From Planctomycetota bacterium (lineage in GTDB: Bacteria > Planctomycetota > Phycisphaerae > UBA1845), in NCBI GenBank assembly GCA_013151185.1, contig JAADIU010000164.1:1-38214 (forward strand): a stretch of 38,214 nt of DNA, read 5' to 3'. This document shows positions 24,698-33,450 of this stretch, piece after piece. Under the pieces are notes generated by a model. The model saw nothing but the letters and a program-made list of their open reading frames with translations. It was not told where the DNA came from and ran no database searches. The position numbers and the translations under genes are program-made. Position 1 is the stretch's first letter, and every line of letters begins with the position of its first letter.

Positions 24698-25870
24698 TCA
24701 AGTGTGCTGGCGGGCAATGGCGCTCAATGTTGCCTCCGCTTCTGAGTACAGTTCGAATAATTTTTCTCGGCTTCGAAACTCTGGCGTGTGAACCGATTGC
24801 CTTCCGTTTTTCCAATCGGTGCCGAGTTCTTTGTGCAACAATTCGTGGTACATCACGAAGTCAACGACAAACTCCCCGACGCCTGCATCGTCAAGCGTGC
24901 AACTGATCATGATCGTGTCGGTGAGTGGGTCGTAGTGGCCGAACTTTCGACGGGTCACGGTTCGGTTCCAGATGAGGCGAGGTTGCGACATGGCATCAGA
25001 GAAATACTTGCGGACCACGCGGCCAAATGATGCGGCCAAGTCGTGATGCACGCCGGCGGTCCGATTCGCTGCATCGCCGATGGCGTCAATCGCTACCCGG
25101 AACGCTTGATACGGTTTGGCTTGGGCGGCTTCGATGATGGCTTGCTTCGAGCCGCCGTTGAACATGGCCGCAGCCAGCGCCTCAAATTGTGCCTCTGAAA
25201 AGGTAATCATCGGTGTCGGAAGCACGACGCGCGTCGCGACGGAATTTCCGCGCACGCGATATAAACCAGACATGGGCCGGAATTCGAGCAGGAGATTTGA
25301 ATGGCATCCCGGACGCGTTGTTAGCGCCTCGTGCAAGATGGGATGGGCTATCCGTATCGCCGCTATGTACGCATCGAAGTTTTCGGGAACTGAGAAGAAC
25401 GTTAGCCATGCGTGTGCCTGGCGCGATGGCATTCTTAGGTCCCTGGTTTGCAGTTCATTGCTGGCCAATTGTTGACGGATGCTCTCGCTCGCCGCCGAAA
25501 TGGACTTGAGGATTTCCTTCGCTTGAGGTTCTTTGATGGGCTGTGCCAACTGGCAAAGGGCGCCTTCCCAGAACGAGGTAACCCCACGTAGCGTGATCGA
25601 CGGTTGTTCGTGATCATGCTCCGCGCTCGGCGACGTTGATACCACGCGGTCAAAATCCACACTCGAAAGAAACTGATATGCCCGCCGCGTTGGCGCTGGC
25701 AAGTGATCCACGGTTGCGCCACGATTCGCGAGGATCGCGTCTACATGGGCCAATGAATCAGATGTCTGTTGTCGAAGTCGTGCTTTCATCTCTGCAGAAA
25801 GCCGTGTTGCAACGGATCGCCGCACCGTGTCGGCGACCTTGACCAAACCCTTGATGTAGAGCTTCTGCAT
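24698..25870 (-). CDS. SprT/YgjP-like zinc metallopeptidase domain protein with long N-terminal region
   Basis: The 390-residue product starts at the ATG at 25870. The C-terminal 95 residues show a SprT-like zincin core: RRKFGHYDPLTDTIMISCTL, then VDFVMYHELLHKELG with the HExxH motif at 342-346, and VHTPEFRSREKLF with a third candidate zinc ligand at His361. The family is typically about 150-200 residues, so the 290-residue N-terminal part is unusual. That part is mostly helical with charged segments (for example RLSAEMKARLRQQTSDSLAH) and shows no other domain I know. It sits among broken mobile elements, so it may be cargo. A domesticated-protease or host-defence role is speculative. Confidence 0.7.
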   Translation of the reverse strand: MQKLYIKGLVKVADTVRRSVATRLSAEMKARLRQQTSDSLAHVDAILANRGATVDHLPAPTRRAYQFLSSVDFDRVVSTSPSAEHDHEQPSITLRGVTSFWEGALCQLAQPIKEPQAKEILKSISAASESIRQQLASNELQTRDLRMPSRQAHAWLTFFSVPENFDAYIAAIRIAHPILHEALTTRPGCHSNLLLEFRPMSGLYRVRGNSVATRVVLPTPMITFSEAQFEALAAAMFNGGSKQAIIEAAQAKPYQAFRVAIDAIGDAANRTAGVHHDLAASFGRVVRKYFSDAMSQPRLIWNRTVTRRKFGHYDPLTDTIMISCTLDDAGVGEFVVDFVMYHELLHKELGTDWKNGRQSVHTPEFRSREKLFELYSEAEATLSAIARQHT

Positions 25871-26008
25871 GACCGGTTGATTATCGGGTCGCGGCGGGTG
25901 CGTCAACCGAACGCAGTATCGAGAAGACAGCACTCCGTGTGCGAAGTGCTTGTTCCCCACGCGGGGCAGCTAGAACTACGATTGGTTTGAACGCCGCAAT
26001 GATGAGGT

Positions 26009-26055
26009 GGGCAATCGCCCGCTCGAATTTCGAGAACGCGATCGCCCATTTTTTT
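26009..26055 (+). terminator. Orphan Rho-independent terminator
   Basis: GGGCAATCGC (26009-26018) pairs with GCGATCGCCC (26038-26047) with one mismatch. An inner CTCGAA/TTCGAG stem closes the loop, and A plus seven T residues follow. It points along the + strand although no + strand gene precedes it within about 1.7 kb, apart from the ISL3 fragment. It may be left over from a lost gene. Confidence 0.6.
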
Positions 26056-26081
26056 GATCCTGCGTGACCTGTACAGTGAAC

Positions 26082-26252
26082 TCATGATATTGCTTTAACC
26101 GTAGCTGCATCCGCGTCGCTGAATCTCTTTTCGTCCGTCACAATCAAGACGAAACGAAGGCGCACCCGCTCTTCCCCTTCAGGTGCAAAGAACTGTGCAT
26201 ATTCTTCATCGACGAACCCGGGATTGACCTTCGGCTTGCTTCTATTCGAACA
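26082..26252 (-). pseudogene. Possible C-terminal remnant of an unknown gene
   Basis: A minus-strand frame of 56 codons ends with TGA at 26084-26082 and shows protein-like composition (GFVDEEYAQFFAPEGEERVR, LRFVLIVTDEKRF). It is bounded upstream by a stop codon and contains no start codon or ribosome binding site. It could be the tail of a gene cut by the neighbouring IS insertion. I do not recognise it. Confidence 0.3.
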
Positions 26253-26422
26253 TCAAGGAATCATCACTTACATCAATCCATGCGCTCCAATCCAGAAACG
26301 ATGCATCGGCTTATGAGTTGACGACCGCTCAAGTCGGAGAAACGTGATAGTTGTACAGGTGTGCTGCCTCAGTCGGAATTGGACATTCCGTGATCCGGGC
26401 TTAGTTTGTCCGGTGGAAGGAA

Positions 26423-26683
26423 ATGACCATGACGAACGGGCGTAGGAAGTTCACGGGTGAGGAGAAGATGGCGATTTTGCGGCGGCATCGTGTGGAAAAA
26501 ACGCCGGTGTCTGATGTGTGCGATCAGGCTGGGATCAACCCGACGTTGTTCTACCGCTGGCAGAAGGAGCTCTTTGAGAACGGGGCGGCTGCGTTTGGGC
26601 GGCGGAGCGATGATGGCCCGAATCGCAAACTCGAAGCCAACGTCGAGGCGATAAAGCAGACAGGCTGTTCAAGAAGCTGGTGA
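26423..26683 (+). pseudogene. Truncated IS3-family OrfA (HTH transposase subunit)
   Basis: The first 76 or so residues match the OrfA protein of IS3-type elements: RRKFTGEEKMAILRRHRVEK, PVSDVCDQAGINPTLFYRWQ, then KELFENGAAAFGRR, which is the helix-turn-helix Tnp_1 region. The reading is broken at about 26650 where the sequence changes into an integrase gene, and it stops at 26683. The leucine-zipper tail, the frameshift site and OrfB with its DDE core are missing. The start is the ATG at 26423 or the one at 26429, behind GGAAGG. Confidence 0.75.
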
Positions 26684-26883
26684 AGGATGCAGGTTTCGAG
26701 CGGCTTGATGGGTATCACGCCCTGCGCCATTCGTTCACCTCGATTCTGGTATCGCAGGGCAAGACGTGGGATCAGATCGCAGCACTTGTGGGGCACCTGG
26801 ACCAGCGGACTACGCAACGGTACATTCATTTCATGCCCAAAGATAAGCGTGAGACGGCGAACTCGATTCCGTTCGAGTTCTGA
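26650..26883 (+). pseudogene. C-terminal catalytic fragment of a tyrosine recombinase
   Basis: In another frame than OrfA, an open stretch begins at about 26650 and ends with TGA at 26881-26883. It reads DKADRLFKKLVKDAGFERLD, then GYHALRHSFTSILVSQGKTW, DQIAALVGHLDQRTTQRYIH and a short tail. The HxLRH box, the downstream Gly-His and the final Tyr of phage-type integrases are present. The N-terminal DNA-binding and first catalytic part are absent, and the join lies inside the IS OrfA fragment. The integrase was probably interrupted by the IS and then partly deleted. Confidence 0.75.
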
Positions 26884-26967
26884 AGGAGTCTGGCCGGCAA
26901 GGCATTTGCTGTCGATCTCGAGCGACCAGGATGGAACAGCAATCGTTGTCATTGGAGATAGTAGGCG

Positions 26968-28092
26968 ATGAGTCTTTCTTGCTGGCTGAGGTTTGTGCCA
27001 TGCATCATCCTTGCCCTTGGCTCGTTTGCATGCTCGCCGACCACAAGGGTCCAAGGGCTCTTGATCGAGCCGGAAGGTTACGTTTTCCTGGACGCCGATC
27101 ATGGTTGGGGGCATATCGTAACTCTGCGAATCGTCGATTGGGGAGACGCCCAGATTCATATTTCAGTCACCGATAGCGCTCGCAGACAGAAGATTGGTCA
27201 TCTGAGTCGGACAGAATATCAGCGCCTCATTGCCGAGTTGCGATCACTTCGAGTGTTCGATCTGGATTCGTTTTCCCGTGACAACGTGAGCGATGCCGAC
27301 CTCTATAGAATTGATATACGTGTTGGACAGCAACGAAATCGGATAAGGATATACTGTCCTTGGCAGGATTTGGGGGATACGGACACGCCAGGAATGTTCG
27401 CTGCTGTTTACTCAGTTGGGTCCAAGCCGCATGGTGACCTCGTTCGAAGGTTGCTTCACGAAGCAGAGAGAGACGATCTGCGTTGGGATGTATCCACATA
27501 TTCTTTTCATCCCGACCGGCGCTTGGTCAACACAGCGGGAGCGGAAGTAGAAGACGTTTTCTTCTCCGACGACGGGGAATTGAATTACGCTACCACGGAG
27601 TACCCGAAGTGGGCCGGTGGCTCAGCAGACGAGGAAGAGGGATGCGTTGTCTGGCATTCGGCAGACAACCCGCAGCAGCAGCCACAACGCGTCCCTTTCG
27701 ACGTGATCGATGGTGGTGATGATGAAGGTGTAGGGCCGATGTTCCCGAGACCTACAACTGTTGCCAGTGCAGCGTTTCCCGAGTTGCCCACCTTTGAATA
27801 TTTCGAGGTAGGGCACCTCGCTCAACGGAGAGTTCTATGCGATGGACGGGTAGAGCTGTGCGTCAAGGCCAAACACGGAACACGGTTGATCGCCTATCTT
27901 CGTGACCATCCATCCGCATATCAGCCCATTCTTTGGCTGGACGAGGTGCCCGTTCATCGGAAGCACATTGATGTATCGCCAGACGGAACCCGAGCAGCCT
28001 GGATAGACAAGGGCCGCTTGTTCGTTACCGATCACGTCAGCACGGACTGCGAATGGTTGTTAGAACGCCTTGAGTCATCAGTCGAGGAATAA
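26968..28092 (+). CDS. Exported probable lipoprotein of unknown function
   Basis: The 374-residue product starts at the ATG at 26968, behind GGAGATAG. It has a hydrophobic N-terminus and an imperfect lipobox (SFAC, Cys22). Two regions are visible: residues 30-170 form a strand-rich domain with a VTDSARRQKIGHLSRTEYQR segment, and residues 180-374 have beta-propeller-like or repeated strands (SPDGTRAAWIDKGRLFVTDH near the end resembles a WD/TolB-like blade). It may sense or bind something outside the cytoplasm, but no function can be assigned. Base composition appears slightly lower in GC than the core genes. Confidence 0.55.
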   Translation: MSLSCWLRFVPCIILALGSFACSPTTRVQGLLIEPEGYVFLDADHGWGHIVTLRIVDWGDAQIHISVTDSARRQKIGHLSRTEYQRLIAELRSLRVFDLDSFSRDNVSDADLYRIDIRVGQQRNRIRIYCPWQDLGDTDTPGMFAAVYSVGSKPHGDLVRRLLHEAERDDLRWDVSTYSFHPDRRLVNTAGAEVEDVFFSDDGELNYATTEYPKWAGGSADEEEGCVVWHSADNPQQQPQRVPFDVIDGGDDEGVGPMFPRPTTVASAAFPELPTFEYFEVGHLAQRRVLCDGRVELCVKAKHGTRLIAYLRDHPSAYQPILWLDEVPVHRKHIDVSPDGTRAAWIDKGRLFVTDHVSTDCEWLLERLESSVEE

Positions 28093-28493
28093 TGAGCGTG
28101 CCTGAGAAGTTGGAGAGGGGCACGGACTTCAACCGCGAATGGTTCCCCGCCTGCGCGATGAAGATGTTTCGTGGCATCATTGATTCTACTTTCACAAACG
28201 GGAGCCTAAACGAAGTACTCTCTTGGACTCGCTTTCTTACACCGGTGCGGCCGGAAGCGCATGTCCGATTCGCTCGATATCGCCGTCAATCTCCACGGGC
28301 GGCTCGGCTTCGACCGGGAGGGCCAATCGTAGGAACAACGCGGGGACGACGATCATGTTTAGGAAAGTGGAGGACAACAGCCCGAACAGGATCACCATTG
28401 CCATCGGGCTTAGGATTTCCTTGCCAGGTTGATCGCCTCCGACTACGAGCGGAATTAACGCCAGTCCAGACCCCATCGCGGTCATCAGAATAG
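28092..28493 (+). pseudogene. Possible coupled gene truncated against the efflux cassette
   Basis: An open frame starts at an ATG that shares one base with the upstream stop (TAATG, 28090-28094), a normal coupling arrangement. About 48 residues (MSVPEKLERGTDFNREWF onward) look protein-like, but beyond 28236 the frame is antisense to the RND gene and reads as Arg/Pro-rich noise. It may be the front of a gene cut off by insertion of the efflux cassette. Confidence 0.25.
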
Positions 28494-31485
28494 GTGCAAG
28501 TCGTTCCATCGCTCCGAGACGCACAGCTTCGGCGAAATCGCTCACCCCTTCAAAACGCTGAAGGTGGCGGATGTGCGAGACCATCATGATGCCGTTGCGG
28601 GCTGCGATGCCAAACACACCAATGAACCCGATCAACGAGGCTACGGATAGGACGCCGCCGGAGAGGTACACGCCCACAACGCCGCCGATCATCGCCAGCG
28701 GCAGATTCAACATGATGAGTGCTGCGTCGCGTACACTTCGGAAAACTACATGAAGCAAAAAACCGATTCCGAGAACGACCGCGAGGCCCAGTATCGCCAA
28801 CCTGCGCCTCGTCTGTTCCGCGCTCTCGAACTGCCCGCCGTATTCCACATAGTACCCTTGCGGAAGCTCAACCTGATCCGCGACGGCAATGCGAATGTCA
28901 TCGACGACGCCCCCCAGATCGCGCCCGGCCACATTGCACTGGACGATGATCCGACGCTGGGCGTTCTCCCTCATGATGAGGTTTGGGCCTCGTTCCTCGC
29001 TGATACGAGCCAGCGCCTTGAGGGGTATCTTTGTCCCGGCGTCCGCTGGCACATCGACCAACACTTCGCGGACTTCCCGTGATGACGCCTTCATCCACGA
29101 ATCCGCTACCGTCGTCTCGCCGACCCGTACAACAAGGTCATACGCTCTTCGTCTTTCAAGAATCTGTGTGGCCTCCACGCCTTGGAAGGCTGCTTCGAGG
29201 GCGGTTGATGCGTCACCACTCGTCAACCCGAAACGGGCCAGTGCGACGCGATCAAACTCGACGCGCAACATGGAAATATCCGTTTGCTGCTCCGTGGAGA
29301 GATCAACCACGCCGGGGATCGAACGAATCGTGTTTTCGATCTGCTTGGCCACTGACCGCAGCTTCTTGAGATCGCTCCCGAAAATCTTAACGGCGATGTT
29401 GGCGCGTGTGCCGGACAGCATGTGGTCAACGCGATGCCCGATGGGTTGTCCAAAGGTTGTCTGTACGCCGGGGATCGCAGCTAGACTGTTTCTCAGCGAT
29501 TCCAGTAGCTCCGCCTTACTGCGTCGCTCAAGACCTAGCCGCACAGGCGCATCCATATCGAGTGTGAGGTCGATCTCGCTGGCCTCCACGCCCTGAACAT
29601 GCTCGTCCTCTTGCGCACGCCCGGTACGCCGACCGATGGAGACAATCTCCGGGTGTTGCATGAGCGTCGTCTGGATGATGTTGGTCAAGCGGTCACTTTC
29701 TACCAGCGAAGTGCCGGGCAGCGTCACGACACCCACCACCAGCGCACCCTCGTTGAACTCCGGCAGAAAGCTCCGACCCAGAGAAGCACCGCCGACGACC
29801 GCCAAGCCGAGCAGCAACGCGGTGGGCAGTGCTACCAGCCACGGATGCCCCATCGCCCAGCGAAGCGGTTTGTCGTAGATGCGTTTGAGGAACCTCACGA
29901 TCCACGGCTCGGTGGGCCGTGTGACGGCTTTGCTTGTGGGTAGCAGGTAGTAGCTCAACGCGGGGGTCACCGTCAGGGCGACAAAGAGCGACGCAGCCAG
30001 CGAGACCATGAAAGCGATGCCTAGCGGTTGCAGCAGGCGACCTTCGACACCCGAGAGGAAGAACAACGGTAGGAAAACCAGTAGGATGATGAGCGTAGCG
30101 AAGACGATAGACGCCCGTACCTCCACGCTTGCCTTAAAGACGATCTCGATGGGGGGGCGTTTCTTCTCGTTCGGGAGCGCGGCGTTCTCGCGCAGTCGGC
30201 GCACGATGTTCTCCACATCAATGATGGCGTCATCGACAAGCGCACCGATGGCGATGGCCATCCCGCCGAGCGTCATGGTGTTGATGCTCGCCCCAAACAC
30301 CTTCAGCGCCAGCACCGTGACGATGAGTGAGATGGGGATAGCCAGCAGCGTGATGATGCTTGATCTCATGCTCGCTAGGAACGCGATCACGACCAAGATG
30401 ACCATGATGCCTCCGTCGCGGAGCGCTTCGATGGTGTTGTGAATCGAAACGAGAATGAAATCCGCCTGACGAAAGAGGTTCTTATTGATGAGCATTCCGT
30501 CCGGCAGCGAAGCCTGCATCTCGTCCAGCACCACGTCGAACTGCTGCGTAAGCGTCAGTGTGTTGGTACCGGGCTGCTTTTGGATTGCCAAAATGACGGC
30601 GGGTTCGGTGATCGGCTCCCAGTTCGGCCCACGCCACGACGCCGCAGCCGCGCCGCGCTTGATGGCCGCTCCGATCCTGACGATGCCGAGGTCGGACACG
30701 GTGACGGGCGACGGCAAGCCGCCTGGGCGGTCCCCGCGCATCGCGATGACCGTATCCGCGATGTCTCGCTCCGTTTGAATCCGTCCGACACCTTGCAGAA
30801 TCGACTCTTGGCCACCTTGGACAATAAAACCCGCCGACACATTCTCGTTGGCCCCACGAAGCGCCTCGATCACTTGCAGCACGCTGATGTCGTACCCCCG
30901 AAGTCGTGCTGGAGACAGGACTACCTGATACTGTTTCTCGTCCCCACCGATGGGCGTGACCTTGGCGACACCGGGGACTGACTGGAGTCGCCTGAGCAGA
31001 TTGGTCGTCGCAACAGTCCGAAGCTCCAAGGGGCTGTGCCTGTTCGATGTGAGCGAAATGAACAGAATCTCGCCCATGATCGACGACATCGGCGCGAGCG
31101 TGGGCGGCTCGACCTGCGACGGCAGCCTGCCCGAGACCGTAGTCAGCCGTTCGTTGACGGTTTGGCGGGCGCGATAGATGTCCGTACCCCACTCGAACTC
31201 GACCCACACGACGGCAATGCCCACAGCCGTGGCGGATCGAACGCGCCGGACATTGGCTGCACCGTTGACGGCGGTCTCGATGGGGAAGGTGACGAGCATC
31301 TCCATTTCTTCCGGTGCCATACCGTGACCCTCAACGAGGATGGACACGGTTGGCGCGGTCAGATCGGGAAACACGTCTACGGGAACGGTGGTTGCGACGA
31401 AAGCGCCGACGACCATGAGCATCACCGATAAAATGACGACGGCAAGGCGATTGGCCAGCGACCAGCGAATCAGTGCGTTAATCAT
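28237..31485 (-). CDS. Heavy-metal efflux RND pump (CzcA/CusA type)
   Basis: The 1082-residue product is a full-length resistance-nodulation-division pump of the heavy-metal group, a proton antiporter of the inner membrane that drives metal export through a tripartite channel. TM1 is at about 14-34. The N-terminal pore segments include VPVDVFPDLTAPTVSILVEG and the conserved MEMLVTFPIETAVNGAANVR. TM4 carries LGGMAIAIGALVDDAIIDVE, with Asp418/419, Asp423 and Glu425 as candidate proton-relay residues. The second half repeats the topology. The Asp-Asp variant in TM4 differs from the DFG..DGA form of classical CzcA, so the metal (Cu/Ag against Zn/Co/Cd) cannot be set from sequence. It follows the fusion protein gene by 103 bases. 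Confidence 0.92.
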   Translation of the reverse strand: MINALIRWSLANRLAVVILSVMLMVVGAFVATTVPVDVFPDLTAPTVSILVEGHGMAPEEMEMLVTFPIETAVNGAANVRRVRSATAVGIAVVWVEFEWGTDIYRARQTVNERLTTVSGRLPSQVEPPTLAPMSSIMGEILFISLTSNRHSPLELRTVATTNLLRRLQSVPGVAKVTPIGGDEKQYQVVLSPARLRGYDISVLQVIEALRGANENVSAGFIVQGGQESILQGVGRIQTERDIADTVIAMRGDRPGGLPSPVTVSDLGIVRIGAAIKRGAAAASWRGPNWEPITEPAVILAIQKQPGTNTLTLTQQFDVVLDEMQASLPDGMLINKNLFRQADFILVSIHNTIEALRDGGIMVILVVIAFLASMRSSIITLLAIPISLIVTVLALKVFGASINTMTLGGMAIAIGALVDDAIIDVENIVRRLRENAALPNEKKRPPIEIVFKASVEVRASIVFATLIILLVFLPLFFLSGVEGRLLQPLGIAFMVSLAASLFVALTVTPALSYYLLPTSKAVTRPTEPWIVRFLKRIYDKPLRWAMGHPWLVALPTALLLGLAVVGGASLGRSFLPEFNEGALVVGVVTLPGTSLVESDRLTNIIQTTLMQHPEIVSIGRRTGRAQEDEHVQGVEASEIDLTLDMDAPVRLGLERRSKAELLESLRNSLAAIPGVQTTFGQPIGHRVDHMLSGTRANIAVKIFGSDLKKLRSVAKQIENTIRSIPGVVDLSTEQQTDISMLRVEFDRVALARFGLTSGDASTALEAAFQGVEATQILERRRAYDLVVRVGETTVADSWMKASSREVREVLVDVPADAGTKIPLKALARISEERGPNLIMRENAQRRIIVQCNVAGRDLGGVVDDIRIAVADQVELPQGYYVEYGGQFESAEQTRRRLAILGLAVVLGIGFLLHVVFRSVRDAALIMLNLPLAMIGGVVGVYLSGGVLSVASLIGFIGVFGIAARNGIMMVSHIRHLQRFEGVSDFAEAVRLGAMERLAPILMTAMGSGLALIPLVVGGDQPGKEILSPMAMVILFGLLSSTFLNMIVVPALFLRLALPVEAEPPVEIDGDIERIGHALPAAPV

Positions 31486-31588
31486 TGTAGTGACTCCGGC
31501 AGAGCAATCTCTGGTTTCTTTAGCGTCCGAATCCGGGGCTTCCCCGGAAGTCTAGCTCGGAACAGAGGGCGCAGTGTGTGCGAACGCT

Positions 31589-33340
31589 CTAGTGGACATG
31601 CCCGGCGCCGAAAGATGACGGTGACTGCGACGCCAGTTTGAGTGCGTAAGAGCCTTTCGTGGCCACACGCTCTCCGTCCTCAACGCCGCTTCTGATCTCA
31701 ACGAAGCCGTTGTCTCGAATGCCGAGTTTGAGTTCCCGGCGTTGGAAGGTTTCTCCACCAAGCATAACGAACGCGATGGGTCGTCCGTTGTCCATCACGA
31801 CTGCCTCTTCGGGAATCGCAACGACTTCGTCCGCCGTCTGCGTGGCCACCTGAACCTCTGCCAACATGCCGACGCGAAAACGGCCATCGGGGTTGGGGAG
31901 TTCATAGGTAATGGGAACGACCCGCGACACCTCGTCCACCACGGTTCCCAGATGCACGAATCGACCGCCAGCCTTGCCAATGATGTCAGTCTGCCAGTTA
32001 GGAAATGCGGGAAGACTCAGCGTCGCATCGGGACTAGCGCTCAGCAGGCCGAGGTCGAACTCCGACACATTCGCTCGTACCCAGACACGCTCAGCGTTGA
32101 CGATTCTGAACACGGGCGTGTGTTCTTCGACCTGCTCGCCCTCGACGCTGGCTGACATCACAACCACACCGGAAATGGGTGCCGTGATCGGTAGGCGTTG
32201 GCGAGCTGCCCCGCCACCGCTCCCGTCGAAGCCGATATCCGCTTTCGCGTGCAGCTCGCCCAGTTGTATTCGCACTTCGTGGTTGGCGCGTTTCGACGCC
32301 ATCGCAGCGTCATGCCCCGCTTGCGCTATCCGAAGGTCTTGCTCGGCTTTTTCGTGTGTCTGGTCTGTGCCAATGCCCTTTTCAAGTAGCTCATGCTCGC
32401 GGTCTTTCGCTTTTCTTGCGAAGACCAATTTGGCCGTTGCCGCCCGGACTTCTCTTTCGATCTCCGCAGCCTTCGTGTCGAGATCGAGCTTGCGGAACGC
32501 AATTTCAAGCTCCAGCGATTGAATCCAAGTTTGATTGGCAAGGAGCTGGATGGCGTCGGTAGCAGGCAGGGGCGGTTCGACATAGGCCAACACCTCGCCA
32601 GCTTCGACGCGCTGTCCCACATGTGGAAAGTGGCCGTCGGTCGGGGGCGAGAGCCGCCCAGCGACTGACGGACCAACCACTGCCGAAGTGCCATGCTTCG
32701 GCACAATCCGCGCCGGAGCCGCAATGCGGTGGGTCAGCGTTTGTCGGGATGCGGTCGCCAGCAGCAGCTCGATTTTCCATTGTTGCTCCAGCAGGAACGG
32801 CACGACATCGGGCGGTTCATCCCCTGCCATCGCGTCAGCTGGATGTTCAGCGTCGTGCGCGCTGGCATGGACAATCACACTACCGATATCCAAGACATCC
32901 TCCACCTGTGGGCTATTGAGCAATAGTCGAAGTTGATGCTCGCCCGGAGTCTTGAATACCCATTCCGGTACGAACAGCCCGTCGTAACGCAGAGCGTCGA
33001 GTGTTAGATTGACGGCCGGGCCGTTCGGCGGCGTTACCTCGAAGGTGAGCGATCCCGAGCGCACGGGTTCCCCGGTGGATAACACCGAAAAGTGTGCGAG
33101 GAAATCCGCCTGTTCGCCCTGCACCAGGTGCGGATATTCCATGAAGAGAAGTACTTTCGAGGTGAAGAGGGTGATGCTGATCGGCTCAAGACCTTCGTCA
33201 CTACCTTGATTGTGTTCGTGTTCGGCACCGCCGCTATGGTCGTGACCGTCCGACTCGCCTTGAGCGGGACGACTGCATCCTGCGGTCGCACCCAGCGTGA
33301 GCGCTGCGGCAAATGCCAGCATTCGTAAACAGTTTTGCAT
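31589..33340 (-). CDS. Periplasmic adaptor lipoprotein of the efflux pump (membrane fusion protein)
   Basis: The 583-residue product starts at the ATG at 33340 behind AGGAG with a 7-base spacer. A lipobox ATAGC puts the acylated Cys at 22. A His/Asp/Glu-rich stretch (DGHDHSGGAEHEHN, 31-44) follows and could bind metal. Residues about 55-160 form an extra Ig-like domain. The lipoyl/hairpin domain with a long coiled coil (about 265-390, EIEREVRAATAKLVFARK) and the beta-barrel domain with a GMLAEVQVATQ segment follow. The C-terminus ends in His-Val-His. It is longer than standard CusB/CzcB proteins because of the N-terminal domain. It links the inner-membrane pump to an outer-membrane channel not found in the window. 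Confidence 0.9.
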   Translation of the reverse strand: MQNCLRMLAFAAALTLGATAGCSRPAQGESDGHDHSGGAEHEHNQGSDEGLEPISITLFTSKVLLFMEYPHLVQGEQADFLAHFSVLSTGEPVRSGSLTFEVTPPNGPAVNLTLDALRYDGLFVPEWVFKTPGEHQLRLLLNSPQVEDVLDIGSVIVHASAHDAEHPADAMAGDEPPDVVPFLLEQQWKIELLLATASRQTLTHRIAAPARIVPKHGTSAVVGPSVAGRLSPPTDGHFPHVGQRVEAGEVLAYVEPPLPATDAIQLLANQTWIQSLELEIAFRKLDLDTKAAEIEREVRAATAKLVFARKAKDREHELLEKGIGTDQTHEKAEQDLRIAQAGHDAAMASKRANHEVRIQLGELHAKADIGFDGSGGGAARQRLPITAPISGVVVMSASVEGEQVEEHTPVFRIVNAERVWVRANVSEFDLGLLSASPDATLSLPAFPNWQTDIIGKAGGRFVHLGTVVDEVSRVVPITYELPNPDGRFRVGMLAEVQVATQTADEVVAIPEEAVVMDNGRPIAFVMLGGETFQRRELKLGIRDNGFVEIRSGVEDGERVATKGSYALKLASQSPSSFGAGHVH

Positions 33341-33450
33341 GAGTAGGCTCCTGTGGTTCGCATACCAACCCTGCGTACGATCGCGCAGGAACAACTCCCG
33401 CCGCGCATACCACTAGCAGGAAACGAAGTAGATTGAGGTACGGGAATCAA

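Larger units (their letters stand above)
25871..26422. other. Gap with orphan terminator and decayed frames
   Basis: These 550 bases separate the metallopeptidase gene from the IS3-type fragment. They hold a strong + strand terminator-like hairpin (26009-26055), a minus-strand open segment without a start codon (26082-26252), and the candidate left end of the IS element with a GGAAT/ATTCC stem near 26377. No intact gene is visible. Confidence 0.5.

Noticed and set aside
24552-24815. Minus-strand frame of 87 codons
   Set aside because: Mostly antisense or out of frame to the end of the metallopeptidase gene, with no start signal.
28889-29596. Plus-strand frame of 235 codons inside the RND gene
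   Set aside because: Arg/Ser-rich antisense translation of a clearly real pump gene.
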